DNA from: Robertmurraya_A mangrovi
Lineage (GTDB): Bacteria; Bacillota; Bacilli; Bacillales; Cytobacillaceae
DNA length: 64,000 nt
Reading direction: 5' to 3'
Assembly: GCF_034427655.1 (NCBI RefSeq)
Contig: NZ_JAXOFX010000012.1
Coordinates: 62,001-126,000 of the forward strand
Part shown: piece by piece, positions 9,707 to 18,216 of the stretch
Layout: each line of letters opens with the position of its first letter
How positions within the stretch are numbered: the stretch's first letter is position 1
Program-made: the position numbers and the translations under genes
The notes under the pieces: model-generated
Seen by the model: the letters and a program-made list of their open reading frames with translations, nothing else
Told to the model about the DNA's origin: nothing
Database searches by the model: none

Positions 9707-10415
9707 CTCCCATATTTGGTATTGAATGAATGTTAATATCCTTTTGTTTTGGTAATCTTTGAATGGATCCTAGGACAGGTAATTCAAGATATGCCTCCAC
9801 ATCTTGACCATCTTTTAATGTGTTGTCTAAAAACTCTAAAAGGTATGAAATTACAATACCTAACATTAGACCAACAAAAGCAGCCATCGCTATGTTCATT
9901 AAAGGCTTGGGTTTAACAGGTATTGGTTCTTCTTTTAATACCGCTTTTGCTAGAATACTAACATTATCTACATTCATAATGCCTTTTATCTCTTTTTGAA
10001 AAGTTTCAGAGACAGAATTAGCTATCACAACTGCCCTTCCTGGATTAGTATCTTGAACAGTGATAGAAAATACTTGTGAATTCTCATGACTATTAATCAT
10101 AATATTCCTATTAAGATAATCTGCATTGTATGGCAGTTCAAGTTCTTTTATTACCACATCTAAAATGGCTGGACTTTTAATGATGACACTATAAGTATTT
10201 ATTAAATCTATATTTCCCCTTAATTGGGTTACATCAAGTCTTTCTGAGTCTTTCTGATTTACTAATATTTGTGTTGAAGCTTGATAGATTGGTTTAATTA
10301 AAAAAAATGTAATGGAACCACTAGTAGTAGCAGTAAACAATATTAAGAGTAATATTAATTTCCATCGTTTCAAAAGAATGTTAAAAATGGTTTTAATGTT
10401 TAAAATATCATCCAT
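9687..10415 (-). CDS. epsA: Wzz-type chain-length determinant / kinase modulator, EpsA/YwqC-like
   Basis: About 242 residues from ATG 10415, which has GGAGG five bases upstream. An ATG at 10427 encloses that site and is less likely. Two membrane segments (about residues 15-40 and 170-192) flank an outer domain with the Wzz pattern YQASTQILVNQ. The second is preceded by a Pro-rich stretch (EEPIPVKPKP), as in modulators of BY-kinases. The C-terminal tail ends near LPVLGSIQRLP, the part that contacts the kinase. Partner of the next gene. Confidence 0.9.
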   Translation of the reverse strand: MDDILNIKTIFNILLKRWKLILLLILFTATTSGSITFFLIKPIYQASTQILVNQKDSERLDVTQLRGNIDLINTYSVIIKSPAILDVVIKELELPYNADYLNRNIMINSHENSQVFSITVQDTNPGRAVVIANSVSETFQKEIKGIMNVDNVSILAKAVLKEEPIPVKPKPLMNIAMAAFVGLMLGIVISYLLEFLDNTLKDGQDVEAYLELPVLGSIQRLPKQKDINIHSIPNMGDETLGV

Positions 10416-10562
10416 TAGGTCCTCCATCCTTCATTCAAGGATTCATTATACCTATTTACTCTTTTCTAAACTTTGTTAATCCAGGTTTTTTAGAAGATTA
10501 CCTATTGATTTGTGTTAAAGCACCCATTTCTTTGTAGCATTTTTAACCAAAGAAATAAAAAA

Positions 10563-11411
10563 TTAATTTTTAAGGTTATCCTCCTTTAAATAATCGAAAA
10601 AACTTTCAAACCATAAGTGATTCCCTCTATCGTTAAAATAAACATAATCACTTGCTAAAATATCCACTAGTAAAACATTTTCTTCTCTTAATTTATTAGC
10701 AATTCTCTCAATGGTATTAAAATATAGCCATTTTTGTTCTTTAATAAGTTCCTCTGAACCTTTAATATAGTCTAAATACGATAATCCAACGCTATTAAGG
10801 TCTTCACTGTTAGCTATTGGATTTGAAGACATTATAATTATTTTCGAATTGGGGAGTCCTTCTTGTAACATTTTCATGATTTCTTTTAAATTCTCCTGTG
10901 TTTCAGCCATACTGGTTGCTTTCAAATAGTTATTAACCATTGCATTTTCAAAGATTACTAGATCAGGCTGATTATTAATAACTAATTCAATCTTTTTCCC
11001 CTCCAGTAAATCTGTTGTAGAGTACCCGCTATTTCCGTGCCTAATAAATTGTATTGAATCAAATTCTTCCCTTTCGTAGGGGAGGTTTCTTTTTAAGAGC
11101 TCAGACCAGCCATTAAGAGAACTACTAGACCCTCCCTCAGCAGCGCTACTTCCAAATACAGTAACAACCACTTTTTCTTGTGTAAGAGCCCTATACTGTA
11201 AGAAATCAAGGATTGATTGCGATTTGTTACTCCCTGGCCTTAAACTAGAAATTAAAGCTTCTTTCTCTTCCTGTTCTTTTCTATTAATATACTCAGTAGC
11301 ATTTTTCCCATCCGAAATAGCTTTTCTATTGGCATTTTCCCAATACTTATAACCAAATATTAGGATTCCTATACAAATAAAGGGAATTAAAGTTGCAACA
11401 ATATACTTAAT
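10563..11411 (-). CDS. Membrane-anchored SGNH/GDSL hydrolase, apparent ATT start
   Basis: The annotated-looking start (GTG 11171) would cut off the N-terminus. The frame is open upstream to just after the sinR-like stop and contains no ATG, GTG or TTG before it. It reads (I/M)KYIVATLIPFICIGILIFG, a classic anchor, from an ATT at 11411 lying 10 bases after AAGGAGG. That gives 282 residues: an N-terminal membrane segment, a linker of about 50 residues, and an SGNH domain with block I VFGSSAAEGGSS (Ser nucleophile) and the C-terminal NDRGNH. It probably removes or moves acyl groups on the exopolysaccharide outside the membrane. The ATT start is inference; a one-base error near the start is the alternative. 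Confidence 0.8.
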   Translation of the reverse strand: MKYIVATLIPFICIGILIFGYKYWENANRKAISDGKNATEYINRKEQEEKEALISSLRPGSNKSQSILDFLQYRALTQEKVVVTVFGSSAAEGGSSSSLNGWSELLKRNLPYEREEFDSIQFIRHGNSGYSTTDLLEGKKIELVINNQPDLVIFENAMVNNYLKATSMAETQENLKEIMKMLQEGLPNSKIIIMSSNPIANSEDLNSVGLSYLDYIKGSEELIKEQKWLYFNTIERIANKLREENVLLVDILASDYVYFNDRGNHLWFESFFDYLKEDNLKN

Positions 11412-11444
11412 GGCACTTGAGCCTCCTTCCCACTTTGAGAGTGT

Positions 11445-11789
11445 TTATTTTTTTTCCGAATGATTATTCTGCCATCTGATAAATTCAATCAAAGTTTTGT
11501 AATTCTTAATTTCTTCCTTTTCAATCCCTGCTTCTTTGAGCTCTTCTAGAAAATCAACCCACTCTTTCTCAATATGTGGATGTTCTCTCACTTCCGCTCC
11601 ATTTAATAATGTTAATAAATCTACATTTAGTACGGATGCTATTTTTTGCATAACCTCCAGGGAAGGATTTTTATTTATACTTCGTTCAATATTACTTAAA
11701 TATGACTTTGAAATATTAGCTAGTTCCGCTAATTCAGACATAGAATATCCTCTGTTTTTCCTAATTTCCACTATGTTTTTTCCAATCAT
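11445..11789 (-). CDS. sinR: SinR-like biofilm repressor (XRE family)
   Basis: A 114-residue protein. Residues 1-65 are an XRE helix-turn-helix opening MIGKNIVEIRKNRGYSMSEL, followed by ISKSYLSNIERSINKNPSL. Residues 75-114 match the SinR/SinI dimerization domain (EWVDFLEELKEAGIEKEEI, then FIRWQ). Length and both domains match B. subtilis SinR (111 residues), the repressor of eps and tapA-sipW-tasA. Here the gene sits inside the polysaccharide operon, which suggests feedback control. No SinI anti-repressor gene is visible in the window. The start ATG follows AAGAGGTAG. Family assignment is firm; identity of targets is inferred from nearby GTTCT-type sites. Confidence 0.88.
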   Translation of the reverse strand: MIGKNIVEIRKNRGYSMSELAELANISKSYLSNIERSINKNPSLEVMQKIASVLNVDLLTLLNGAEVREHPHIEKEWVDFLEELKEAGIEKEEIKNYKTLIEFIRWQNNHSEKK

Positions 11790-11858
11790 TTTTCTACCTC
11801 TTTATTTTTCATTTAGTTACATAAGACTTTTCACTTTCCTTTCAGATAACGAATACAT

Positions 11859-13022
11859 TTACTTATTATTAATAATTTTATTTTTTATACATTTAATAAC
11901 TCTCATTTGATTTTCAAATGTCATATTTGATCCAGATGGTAAGCATATACCTGAATAAAATAATTTGTTAGAAATGCTCTCTACATCGTAATGAGAATAA
12001 TATTTATTGTTTTGGAATAGTGGCTGTAGATGGAGGGGCTTCCAAACTGGCCTTGCCTCTATATTCTCTTCTTCCAAAGCAAAGAGTAACTCTTTAATCG
12101 AAACTCCGGATTCTAGTTCGTTTATTGTTAACGCTGATAACCACCGGTTGGAGAAGGTATTCTCTAATTCAGGCATAAACTGAACACCCGGAAGGTCACT
12201 TAAGTTCTCTTCATAAGTTCTAAAAATCCTTCTTCTTGCTAGTATTCTACTATCTAACACTTCTAATTGACCTCTTCCTATCCCTGCTAACACATTGCTT
12301 AAACGATAGTTATACCCTGTTTGACTATGTTGGTAATGAGGAGCCGGATCTCTAGCTTGTGTGGCTAGATACCTAGCTGTTTGTAATTGGGAAGCATGAT
12401 TAGAAACAAGCATCCCTCCACCTGATGTGGTGATAATTTTATTGCCGTTAAATGAGAAAACCCCAAAATCTCCAAGGGATCCACTAGCTTTTCCTTTATA
12501 GGTTGAGCCAAGTGATTCAGCCGCATCCTCTATTATCGGAACATTGTACTTCCTACAAATGGGAACCAATTCATCCATTTTGGCTGACTGCCCATATAAA
12601 TTTACAATAATAACTGCTTTTGGAAGAGTATTATTTAGATTTGCTTCCCTGAATGCTTTTTCTAATGCTTCTGGTGACATATTCCATGTATCTGGTTCAG
12701 AATCAATAAATACTGGTTCAGCACCTTGATAACGAATCGGATTTGCAGAAGCTACAAATGTTAAAGTTGAACAGAAAACCGTGTCACCCTTTTCCACTCC
12801 TAATAAAATAAGAGCCAAATGAATGGCTGCAGTACCAGAACTGAGGGCTACAGCTTCATTGACTCCTACATAACTAGCTAATTCTCTTTCAAAAGCATCT
12901 ACATTTGGCCCCAGTGGTGCAATCCAATTGGATTCAAATGCTTCGTTAACGTATTTAATTTCTTCCCCGCTCATATGTGGTGAAGAGAGAAAAATTCTGT
13001 TATTGGTTTTCGTTTTGACCAT
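11859..13022 (-). CDS. epsN: DegT/DnrJ/EryC1 aminotransferase, EpsN-like
   Basis: A 387-residue PLP-dependent sugar aminotransferase. Key features are SSGTAAIHLALILLG (cofactor phosphate site), EDAAESLGSTYKGKASGSLG and the Schiff-base lysine in VFSFNGNKIITTSGGGML. It should add an amino group at C4 of the 4-keto-6-deoxy UDP sugar made by the EpsC-like dehydratase, giving a bacillosamine-type precursor. The start ATG follows GAAGGTGATTAA. The next step, an EpsM/PglD acetyltransferase, is absent from the window. Confidence 0.9.
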   Translation of the reverse strand: MVKTKTNNRIFLSSPHMSGEEIKYVNEAFESNWIAPLGPNVDAFERELASYVGVNEAVALSSGTAAIHLALILLGVEKGDTVFCSTLTFVASANPIRYQGAEPVFIDSEPDTWNMSPEALEKAFREANLNNTLPKAVIIVNLYGQSAKMDELVPICRKYNVPIIEDAAESLGSTYKGKASGSLGDFGVFSFNGNKIITTSGGGMLVSNHASQLQTARYLATQARDPAPHYQHSQTGYNYRLSNVLAGIGRGQLEVLDSRILARRRIFRTYEENLSDLPGVQFMPELENTFSNRWLSALTINELESGVSIKELLFALEEENIEARPVWKPLHLQPLFQNNKYYSHYDVESISNKLFYSGICLPSGSNMTFENQMRVIKCIKNKIINNK

Positions 13023-13072
13023 TTAATCACCTTCAATACATTTGTTATGTTGAATGTATAATGTGATAACTA

Positions 13073-13690
13073 TTATTGCGATAGACTTTTTCCATTCTGC
13101 TTAGTTGTCCCTTTAAATGGAATCATTGTATTTTGCTCATCTTGATCTATGCCTTCCGACTTAACTACTTTTATTAATGTTAAACCTAAAATTTTCATAT
13201 CAAGTAAAAAGGTCTGATGATTGACATACCATACATCTAGCTCGAATTTTTCTTCCCATGTAATGGCATTTCGACCATTTACTTGTGCCCAACCGGTGAT
13301 ACCTGGTTTCACTAAGTGCCTTTTAGCTTGTTCGTTATTATATAAAGGGAGATATTCCATTAATAAAGGGCGTGGTCCGACTAAGCTTAAATCACCTTTT
13401 AATACATTAATTAATTGTGGAAGTTCATCCAGACTAAACTTTCTAAGCCATTTACCGAATGAAGTTAACCTTTGTATGTCCGTTAATAAAATCCCTTTAC
13501 TATCCTTTTTGTTACTCATACTTCTAAATTTATATAGGTTAAAAGGAGTTCCATTTAACCCAGGTCTTTGTTGCTTAAATAGTATAGGTGTACCTAGTTT
13601 GAATTTTACCAAAATAGCAATTATGATTATTACTGGAGTTAAAAATACTAACCCAAAAAAGGAAATAATTATATCAAATGCCCTCTTCAT
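13073..13690 (-). CDS. epsL: Undecaprenyl-phosphate sugar phosphotransferase, EpsL-like
   Basis: A 205-residue bacterial sugar transferase (PglC/WcaJ C-terminal family). One N-terminal reentrant membrane helix (FDIIISFFGLVFLTPVIIII) is followed by the catalytic patterns KQQRPGLNGTPFNLYKFRSM, LDELPQLINVLKGDLSLVGPRP and PGITGWAQVNGRN. It starts each repeat unit by putting the first phosphosugar on undecaprenyl phosphate. The neighbouring epsC- and epsN-like genes suggest a 4-amino-6-deoxy-HexNAc as that sugar. It is short like monotopic PglC, without the five-helix domain of WbaP. Confidence 0.92.
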   Translation of the reverse strand: MKRAFDIIISFFGLVFLTPVIIIIAILVKFKLGTPILFKQQRPGLNGTPFNLYKFRSMSNKKDSKGILLTDIQRLTSFGKWLRKFSLDELPQLINVLKGDLSLVGPRPLLMEYLPLYNNEQAKRHLVKPGITGWAQVNGRNAITWEEKFELDVWYVNHQTFLLDMKILGLTLIKVVKSEGIDQDEQNTMIPFKGTTKQNGKSLSQ

Positions 13691-13842
13691 GGTTTCACAT
13701 CCACAAGGTTAATAGTGTACTACTTTACAAAATGTTATCAAAATATTTTAGTTTTAAAAGAGCCCAATCATTGTTTTGCACAAAAACACATCCTCAAACT
13801 CTCGAGGTTCTTTGCCTTCCTAACCCTCATGCATTTTCCACC

Positions 13843-15672
13843 TTATAAGCGGCTCGATGGCATTAATGATTTCTGGTAAGTCTTTTTATTGGCTAATTTT
13901 ATAAGTGTTTCTCTTAACATCTCTCTATCCATATTTGAAAAAGTATTTATAATGTCTTCAATTTCTTCAATAAAAAGTTCTGCCGGTTTGCCTATATATA
14001 TTTTGGGATAAACTTGTTCTTCAAGGATTTCTTCTTCATCAAGTAACTCTTCAAATAGCTTTTCACCTGGCCTAATTCCTGAAAACTCAATTCCAATATC
14101 TTCAATTGTATTCCCGGAGAGTTTTATCAAGTTTTTAGCAAGGTCCATTATTTTTACAGGCTCCCCCATATCTAAAACAAAAATTTCTCCACCCTTTGCA
14201 AGAGCACCGGCCTGGATAACTAATCTTGCCGCTTCAGGTATTGTCATAAAATACCGAACCATATCTGGATGTGTAACCGTGACTGGTCCTCCTTTTTCAA
14301 TCTGCTTTTTAAATAATGGAATTACACTACCCCGGCTACCTAATACATTTCCAAAACGCACAGCAACAAATTGAGTTTGACTTTGTTGATCCATGTACTG
14401 AATGACCATTTCCGCCAGTCTTTTTGTAGCACCCATTACACTGGATGGTTTAACAGCTTTATCAGTGGAAATCATTACAAATCTTTCAACATTAGATAAA
14501 TTAGCTGCATTTGCTATGTTAATTGTTCCTAGAATGTTGTTTTTGACCGCTTCTTCTGGGTTTCTTTCCATTAATGGAACATGCTTATGAGCAGCTGCAT
14601 GATACAACACGTTTGGTTTGTGGATATTCATAACAGTTTCCATCTTATTTGCGTCTTGTAAATCAGCAATTTCTGTTACAATTTCTATACTTACGCCTTT
14701 AAATGTCTCATTCAGTTCAGTTTCTATATTATAAATACTGTTTTCACCATGTCCCATCAAAATTAGCTTTCTAGGATTAAATTTAACGATTTGTCTGCAG
14801 ATTTCAGAGCCAATGGAACCACCTGCACCGGTAACTAACACCGTTTTATTTGATATATATTCTGAAATACTATTAATATCTAACTCAATAGGTTCTCTAC
14901 CTAATAAGTCTTCTACTTGAACATCCCTAAATTGACTAACAGAAACTTTTCCGGTTACTAGGTCTTCTAGCATTGGTAGGATTTTTGTTTTTGCATGTGT
15001 TTTCACACATTCTTGAAAGATAGTATTTAATTCCTTTTTATTAAGAGAAGGAATAGCAATGATGATATTATTAATTTCTAAATCCAAAACAGCTTTTTCT
15101 ATGTCTGTAACTCCTCCATAAACAGGAATTCCGAGAATATCTAATTTATGTTTTTGGGGGTTATCATCTATAAATGCTACAGGAAGTAGTACACATTCAT
15201 GGTTATTTATTAGCTGTCTTGCTACCATTGTACCCGCTGACCCTGCTCCGATAATTAAAGTACGCTTTCTTTTGTGATTATATTTAATAAAAGTATCTCG
15301 ATAAACACGCCAACAGAATCTGGACCCACCAATAAACAACAGATTAATTAACCATGTAGTCGCCAATAGCCTTAAATATATTTCTCCTAAGAATAGCTGT
15401 TGTACTAGAAAAGTGATGAGTATAGAAAAGGTGACTGCCTTTAGGATAATCACCAATTCTCCAATACTGGCATATTCCCAGGCTTTTTTATAAAGTCTGT
15501 AACGGATTGAAAAATAATGAAATAGGAGTAGTAAAGTGAAGGAACTTGTTAGGAGTGGTATAGAAATGAGACTCAGTTTACTAGTTACTAATAAACTGCT
15601 AATTAATATTGCTATCAAAATCATAAGGGAATCAATAATGGTTAAAATGGTTACTCTCTGCTGATATATCAT
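13843..15672 (-). CDS. epsC: Membrane nucleotide-sugar 4,6-dehydratase, EpsC/CapD/PglF
   Basis: A 609-residue protein. Four membrane helices (about residues 8-115) are followed by a first nucleotide-binding fold (TLIIGAGSAGTMVARQL, about 140) and a catalytic SDR domain from about 290. The SDR domain has VLVTGAGGSIGSEICRQI and ISTDKAVKPSSVMGATKR, where Met replaces the catalytic Tyr as in all large members. It converts UDP-GlcNAc to the 4-keto-6-deoxy sugar. It is the first gene of the locus, about 150 bases from epsL, and is preceded by a long structured leader. The start ATG follows AGGTGACATCAT. Confidence 0.93.
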   Translation of the reverse strand: MIYQQRVTILTIIDSLMILIAILISSLLVTSKLSLISIPLLTSSFTLLLLFHYFSIRYRLYKKAWEYASIGELVIILKAVTFSILITFLVQQLFLGEIYLRLLATTWLINLLFIGGSRFCWRVYRDTFIKYNHKRKRTLIIGAGSAGTMVARQLINNHECVLLPVAFIDDNPQKHKLDILGIPVYGGVTDIEKAVLDLEINNIIIAIPSLNKKELNTIFQECVKTHAKTKILPMLEDLVTGKVSVSQFRDVQVEDLLGREPIELDINSISEYISNKTVLVTGAGGSIGSEICRQIVKFNPRKLILMGHGENSIYNIETELNETFKGVSIEIVTEIADLQDANKMETVMNIHKPNVLYHAAAHKHVPLMERNPEEAVKNNILGTINIANAANLSNVERFVMISTDKAVKPSSVMGATKRLAEMVIQYMDQQSQTQFVAVRFGNVLGSRGSVIPLFKKQIEKGGPVTVTHPDMVRYFMTIPEAARLVIQAGALAKGGEIFVLDMGEPVKIMDLAKNLIKLSGNTIEDIGIEFSGIRPGEKLFEELLDEEEILEEQVYPKIYIGKPAELFIEEIEDIINTFSNMDREMLRETLIKLANKKTYQKSLMPSSRL

Positions 15673-15774
15673 ATGATGTCACCTACCTTCTTTATGTAAA
15701 CCCTTCGAAGTATATTAAAGATGAAAGATAAATGAACTACTAAATATTTAACTTAAATAATGATATAACAAATA

Positions 15775-15895
15775 TGGGCATCTAACCCTCCCTCACATCA
15801 TACTTTCGACGACTTGCGTCTAAGGTCTTACAACCCACAGCATGACCGAGTGCCACCTTTGATATCGGCAAGGTGACATCACCAAGATCTCCTTA
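15775..15895 (-). ncRNA. Structured leader upstream of epsC, candidate EAR (epsC motif) RNA
   Basis: The 120 bases that would be transcribed 100-220 bases before epsC are richer in G and C than their surroundings and fold well. A CACCTT/AAGGTG stem uses 15854-15859 with 15870-15875. An alternative GGTGA-CA-TCACC stem uses 15872-15883 and competes with it. A 3-bp stem closes a GCAA (GNRA) tetraloop at 15811-15820. EAR, the antitermination RNA of Bacillales polysaccharide operons, is found upstream of epsC-type genes, so position and size agree. I cannot align it to the EAR consensus by eye; it could be another structured RNA. Confidence 0.4.
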
Positions 15896-15912
15896 CTATA
15901 ACAAACAAACCA

Positions 15913-15926
15913 TTCTTAATTAAGAA
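15913..15926. promoter_or_regulatory. SinR-operator-like palindrome upstream of the eps leader
   Basis: TTCTTAATTAAGAA is a perfect 14-base palindrome followed by C, so the minus strand reads GTTCTTAATTAAGAAT. B. subtilis SinR sites have inverted GTTCTYT half-sites two bases apart, the same geometry. It lies just upstream of the candidate leader RNA, where a promoter for the polysaccharide locus is expected. I found no convincing -35/-10 pair beside it. Confidence 0.4.
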
Positions 15927-16502
15927 CAATCGGATAAAAAAATATTTTTCTTCTTTTCCTTTAAGTACAACGCATTATTTATATGTTACCTAATGTTTAT
16001 TAACCCTAAAATTTATTGTAAGAATGAATGGTCCTTCCCACTATTGCTTTTAAATTTATACTCATTTTATTTATTTGACCTCTTATATAGAACGATAAAT
16101 TTCATAACTTTCTATATATTGCTTGTATATTTATCTTTTTGCAGTCTCTGCAGTTTAGAATTTTCATATCGAGATATTTGTTAGTATTTATCCCACTGTT
16201 TTTTACTTTCAAAATCACATCATTTAAAAACTTTTATTCAAATTTCCGCCTTCATACTTGTTGCTAAAAAAATGGATAGATCTAAACTTCTCTAATGACA
16301 CACCCTTATAGAGTTAAAGCTTCTATTTTTTTTTTCCTAAGTAGTAATTTCTTCGTTAATCTTCTCTATTACTACACCAACACCTTATTCTTTACTCTGT
16401 ATTAATATCTGGTAGCTTAAGATCTTAGTTAATTAGATTAATTTTACTATGAAGAAACTAAACACTTATTAAACAAAACCATTTTCCTAGGTCAAAAATA
16501 AT
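15927..16502. other. AT-rich intergenic region between the eps locus and the secreted-protein cluster
   Basis: No credible gene is seen. Short open frames here lack ribosome sites and have skewed composition. The stretch does hold one copy of an 11-base repeat, TTATATAGAAC, at 16083-16093; a second copy in the same orientation is at 16508-16518. Both present GTTCT on the minus strand. Promoters for the divergent units must lie somewhere in this interval or beside it, but no strong consensus stands out. Confidence 0.4.
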
Positions 16503-16582
16503 GTTATTTATATAGAACATAATCGTTTTTTATAAATAACAAAAAAGTAAGGAATTGGGAGATATTTTAAGAAATAGAGAAC
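16503..16582. promoter_or_regulatory. Putative operator region before the secreted helical-protein cluster
   Basis: A 10-base inverted repeat, GTTATTTATA (16503-16512) and TATAAATAAC (16531-16540), encloses the second copy of TTATATAGAAC. Downstream, AGAGAAC at 16576-16582 is the exact complement of the SinR half-site GTTCTYT, followed by GTTC at 16588-16591. A further GTTCTTA lies at 16790-16796. The clustering suggests repressor binding; the regulator is inferred. Confidence 0.35.
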
Positions 16583-16913
16583 AAATAGTTCGTTATATGG
16601 TAAAAATGAACAAATTTAAAGATTTTCAGTATAAGGAAAATGACATATACTCAAGTTGCGGGTTCAATATAAAGAACGAAACGAACGCTAGAAAGAAGAA
16701 GTTTGAACATCAGCATCAAATACATAGTAAAGATCCTTTATTAACTTAAATTTTTTAAGAGTTGAATACTATGTCATATTACATTGCTTGTTCTTAATAA
16801 CTTACATTTCTAGCTTCGGGATAATTCTTGTCACATTGTCCCTGAAAGTAACACTGCCATTATTCTTACTTATTAATGATGAAAACAAAAAAATTATTAA
16901 GGGAGAGAACAAA

Positions 16914-18020
16914 ATGAAAAAAATTCAAATCAAATCAGTTAAAGGTAAAATTGTAGCAGGAGTGGTAGCAGCAAGTGTATTAAGTACTTCGGCTTTCGCG
17001 TTCGCTGATACGAACGCAGGAAAACAATTTACTGCTTGGGGTCAGCTGCAAATTGATGCTGCTAAAGCAGCTGTTCAATCTGCAATTGATGGATCACGTA
17101 CTACAGCTCAGACTAAAGTTGAAAACGATGCAAAAGCTGGTCGTGATGCAGCTGAAGGACAGATTAATTCAGCTGGTGCGGGTGAAAAAGCTGATACTAA
17201 AACTAAAATTGAAGGTAAGTTAGCTGAGCACGTTGCTTCATTAACCGCTGCTTTACAAACTTTCATGGATAACATTGGAGCTGATTTTGATGCAGTAGTT
17301 GCAGAAGAAAATACTGAAACAACTACTAATCTTAATAACCAATACAACACATTAGAAGCAAATATCACATCCGTGCTTACTGCAGCTAAGAATACTAATG
17401 TTAATGATGTAACAGAACAATCTCTATTAGTTAAAGGTAAAGCAACTTCTGACTTAATTAAAAAGATTAATGAAGTTAAGAGTGCTTTACAAGCAGAGAT
17501 TGATCGACAAAAAAAGGATGCAGATTCTGAAGTAAGCGATCACCTGGCTTCTGAAGTGGCCCGTATCAACAACGCGATAACTGGTTTAATTTCTGGACTT
17601 GAAACAGAAGCTAAGACAGCTATTGCCGCTGCTGGTCAAAAAGTTGAGGATAGTGCTATTGCTAATTTTGAAAGAGTAATTAATAGAATTGGTGTTGAGA
17701 CTCCAGTAGTCGTAGATCCACAAAGATTAGACTGGGTTGTAACTAAAAAATTCGGTGGCGCTTTTGATGGGAAAATTAAATTCAAGGTCACAAATACTAA
17801 CGAATTTGATGTAGTGTTTAGATATCAGTTTAGAGACCTAAAAGGCGCTCAAGGAGGAGTAACTGAAACTCCATTTGCAGAAAGCAGTGTTAAACCAGGA
17901 GTGGAAGAACTAGAATTTAACAACATCCCTGTTCCTGTATTAGGTGCTGGCACTCTGTATATTGAGTACATGGATGAGAATGGTGACTTCCAATATGCTG
18001 CAGAATTAGGTTTATGGTAA
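16914..18020 (+). CDS. Secreted helical stalk protein with C-terminal beta domain
   Basis: The true start is ATG 16914, eight bases after GGGAGAG, giving 368 residues. A signal peptide (KKIQIKS, hydrophobic core, cut after AFAFA) precedes about 230 residues of Ala/Lys/Glu/Thr-rich amphipathic helix with coiled-coil character. The last 100 residues or so, from DPQRLDWVVTKKF to the C-terminal W, look like a compact beta domain. There is no LPXTG, lipobox or S-layer motif. Mature residue 11 is Trp, as in the two related proteins of the cluster. A terminator follows, so this gene may be made in excess of the rest. I do not recognise a characterised family; a matrix fibre or surface protein is inference. 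Confidence 0.8.
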   Translation: MKKIQIKSVKGKIVAGVVAASVLSTSAFAFADTNAGKQFTAWGQLQIDAAKAAVQSAIDGSRTTAQTKVENDAKAGRDAAEGQINSAGAGEKADTKTKIEGKLAEHVASLTAALQTFMDNIGADFDAVVAEENTETTTNLNNQYNTLEANITSVLTAAKNTNVNDVTEQSLLVKGKATSDLIKKINEVKSALQAEIDRQKKDADSEVSDHLASEVARINNAITGLISGLETEAKTAIAAAGQKVEDSAIANFERVINRIGVETPVVVDPQRLDWVVTKKFGGAFDGKIKFKVTNTNEFDVVFRYQFRDLKGAQGGVTETPFAESSVKPGVEELEFNNIPVPVLGAGTLYIEYMDENGDFQYAAELGLW

Positions 18021-18030
18021 AAAATATTTA

Positions 18031-18062
18031 GGCAGAGGATATTCTTCTCCTCTGCCTTTTTT
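18031..18062 (+). terminator. Rho-independent terminator
   Basis: GGCAGAGGA pairs with TCCTCTGCC over an 8-base loop, followed by T6. It ends the first secreted-protein gene and separates it from the next unit, allowing partial read-through. Confidence 0.9.
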
Positions 18063-18216
18063 AGAACAAACAAATGTTGTTCTGATTTTCATAGAATAAG
18101 AATACTATATCTCTGTATGTCATTCGGGCTATATAATTAAAAAATCTTCATTCCTCTTCTACTCTCTCCCCTGTTTTAGCATAGCCTTATCAAAATAACA
18201 ATAAGGAGGCACCCAG

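Noticed and set aside
15993..16184. 63-codon open frame in the intergenic region
   Set aside because: No ribosome site, Phe/Leu/Tyr-heavy composition expected of AT-rich noncoding DNA, and no recognisable motif.
16555..16749. 64-codon frame from TTG before the secreted-protein cluster
   Set aside because: AAGGA is only one base from the TTG and the inner ATG has no site. The product is not SinI-like. I treat the region as regulatory.
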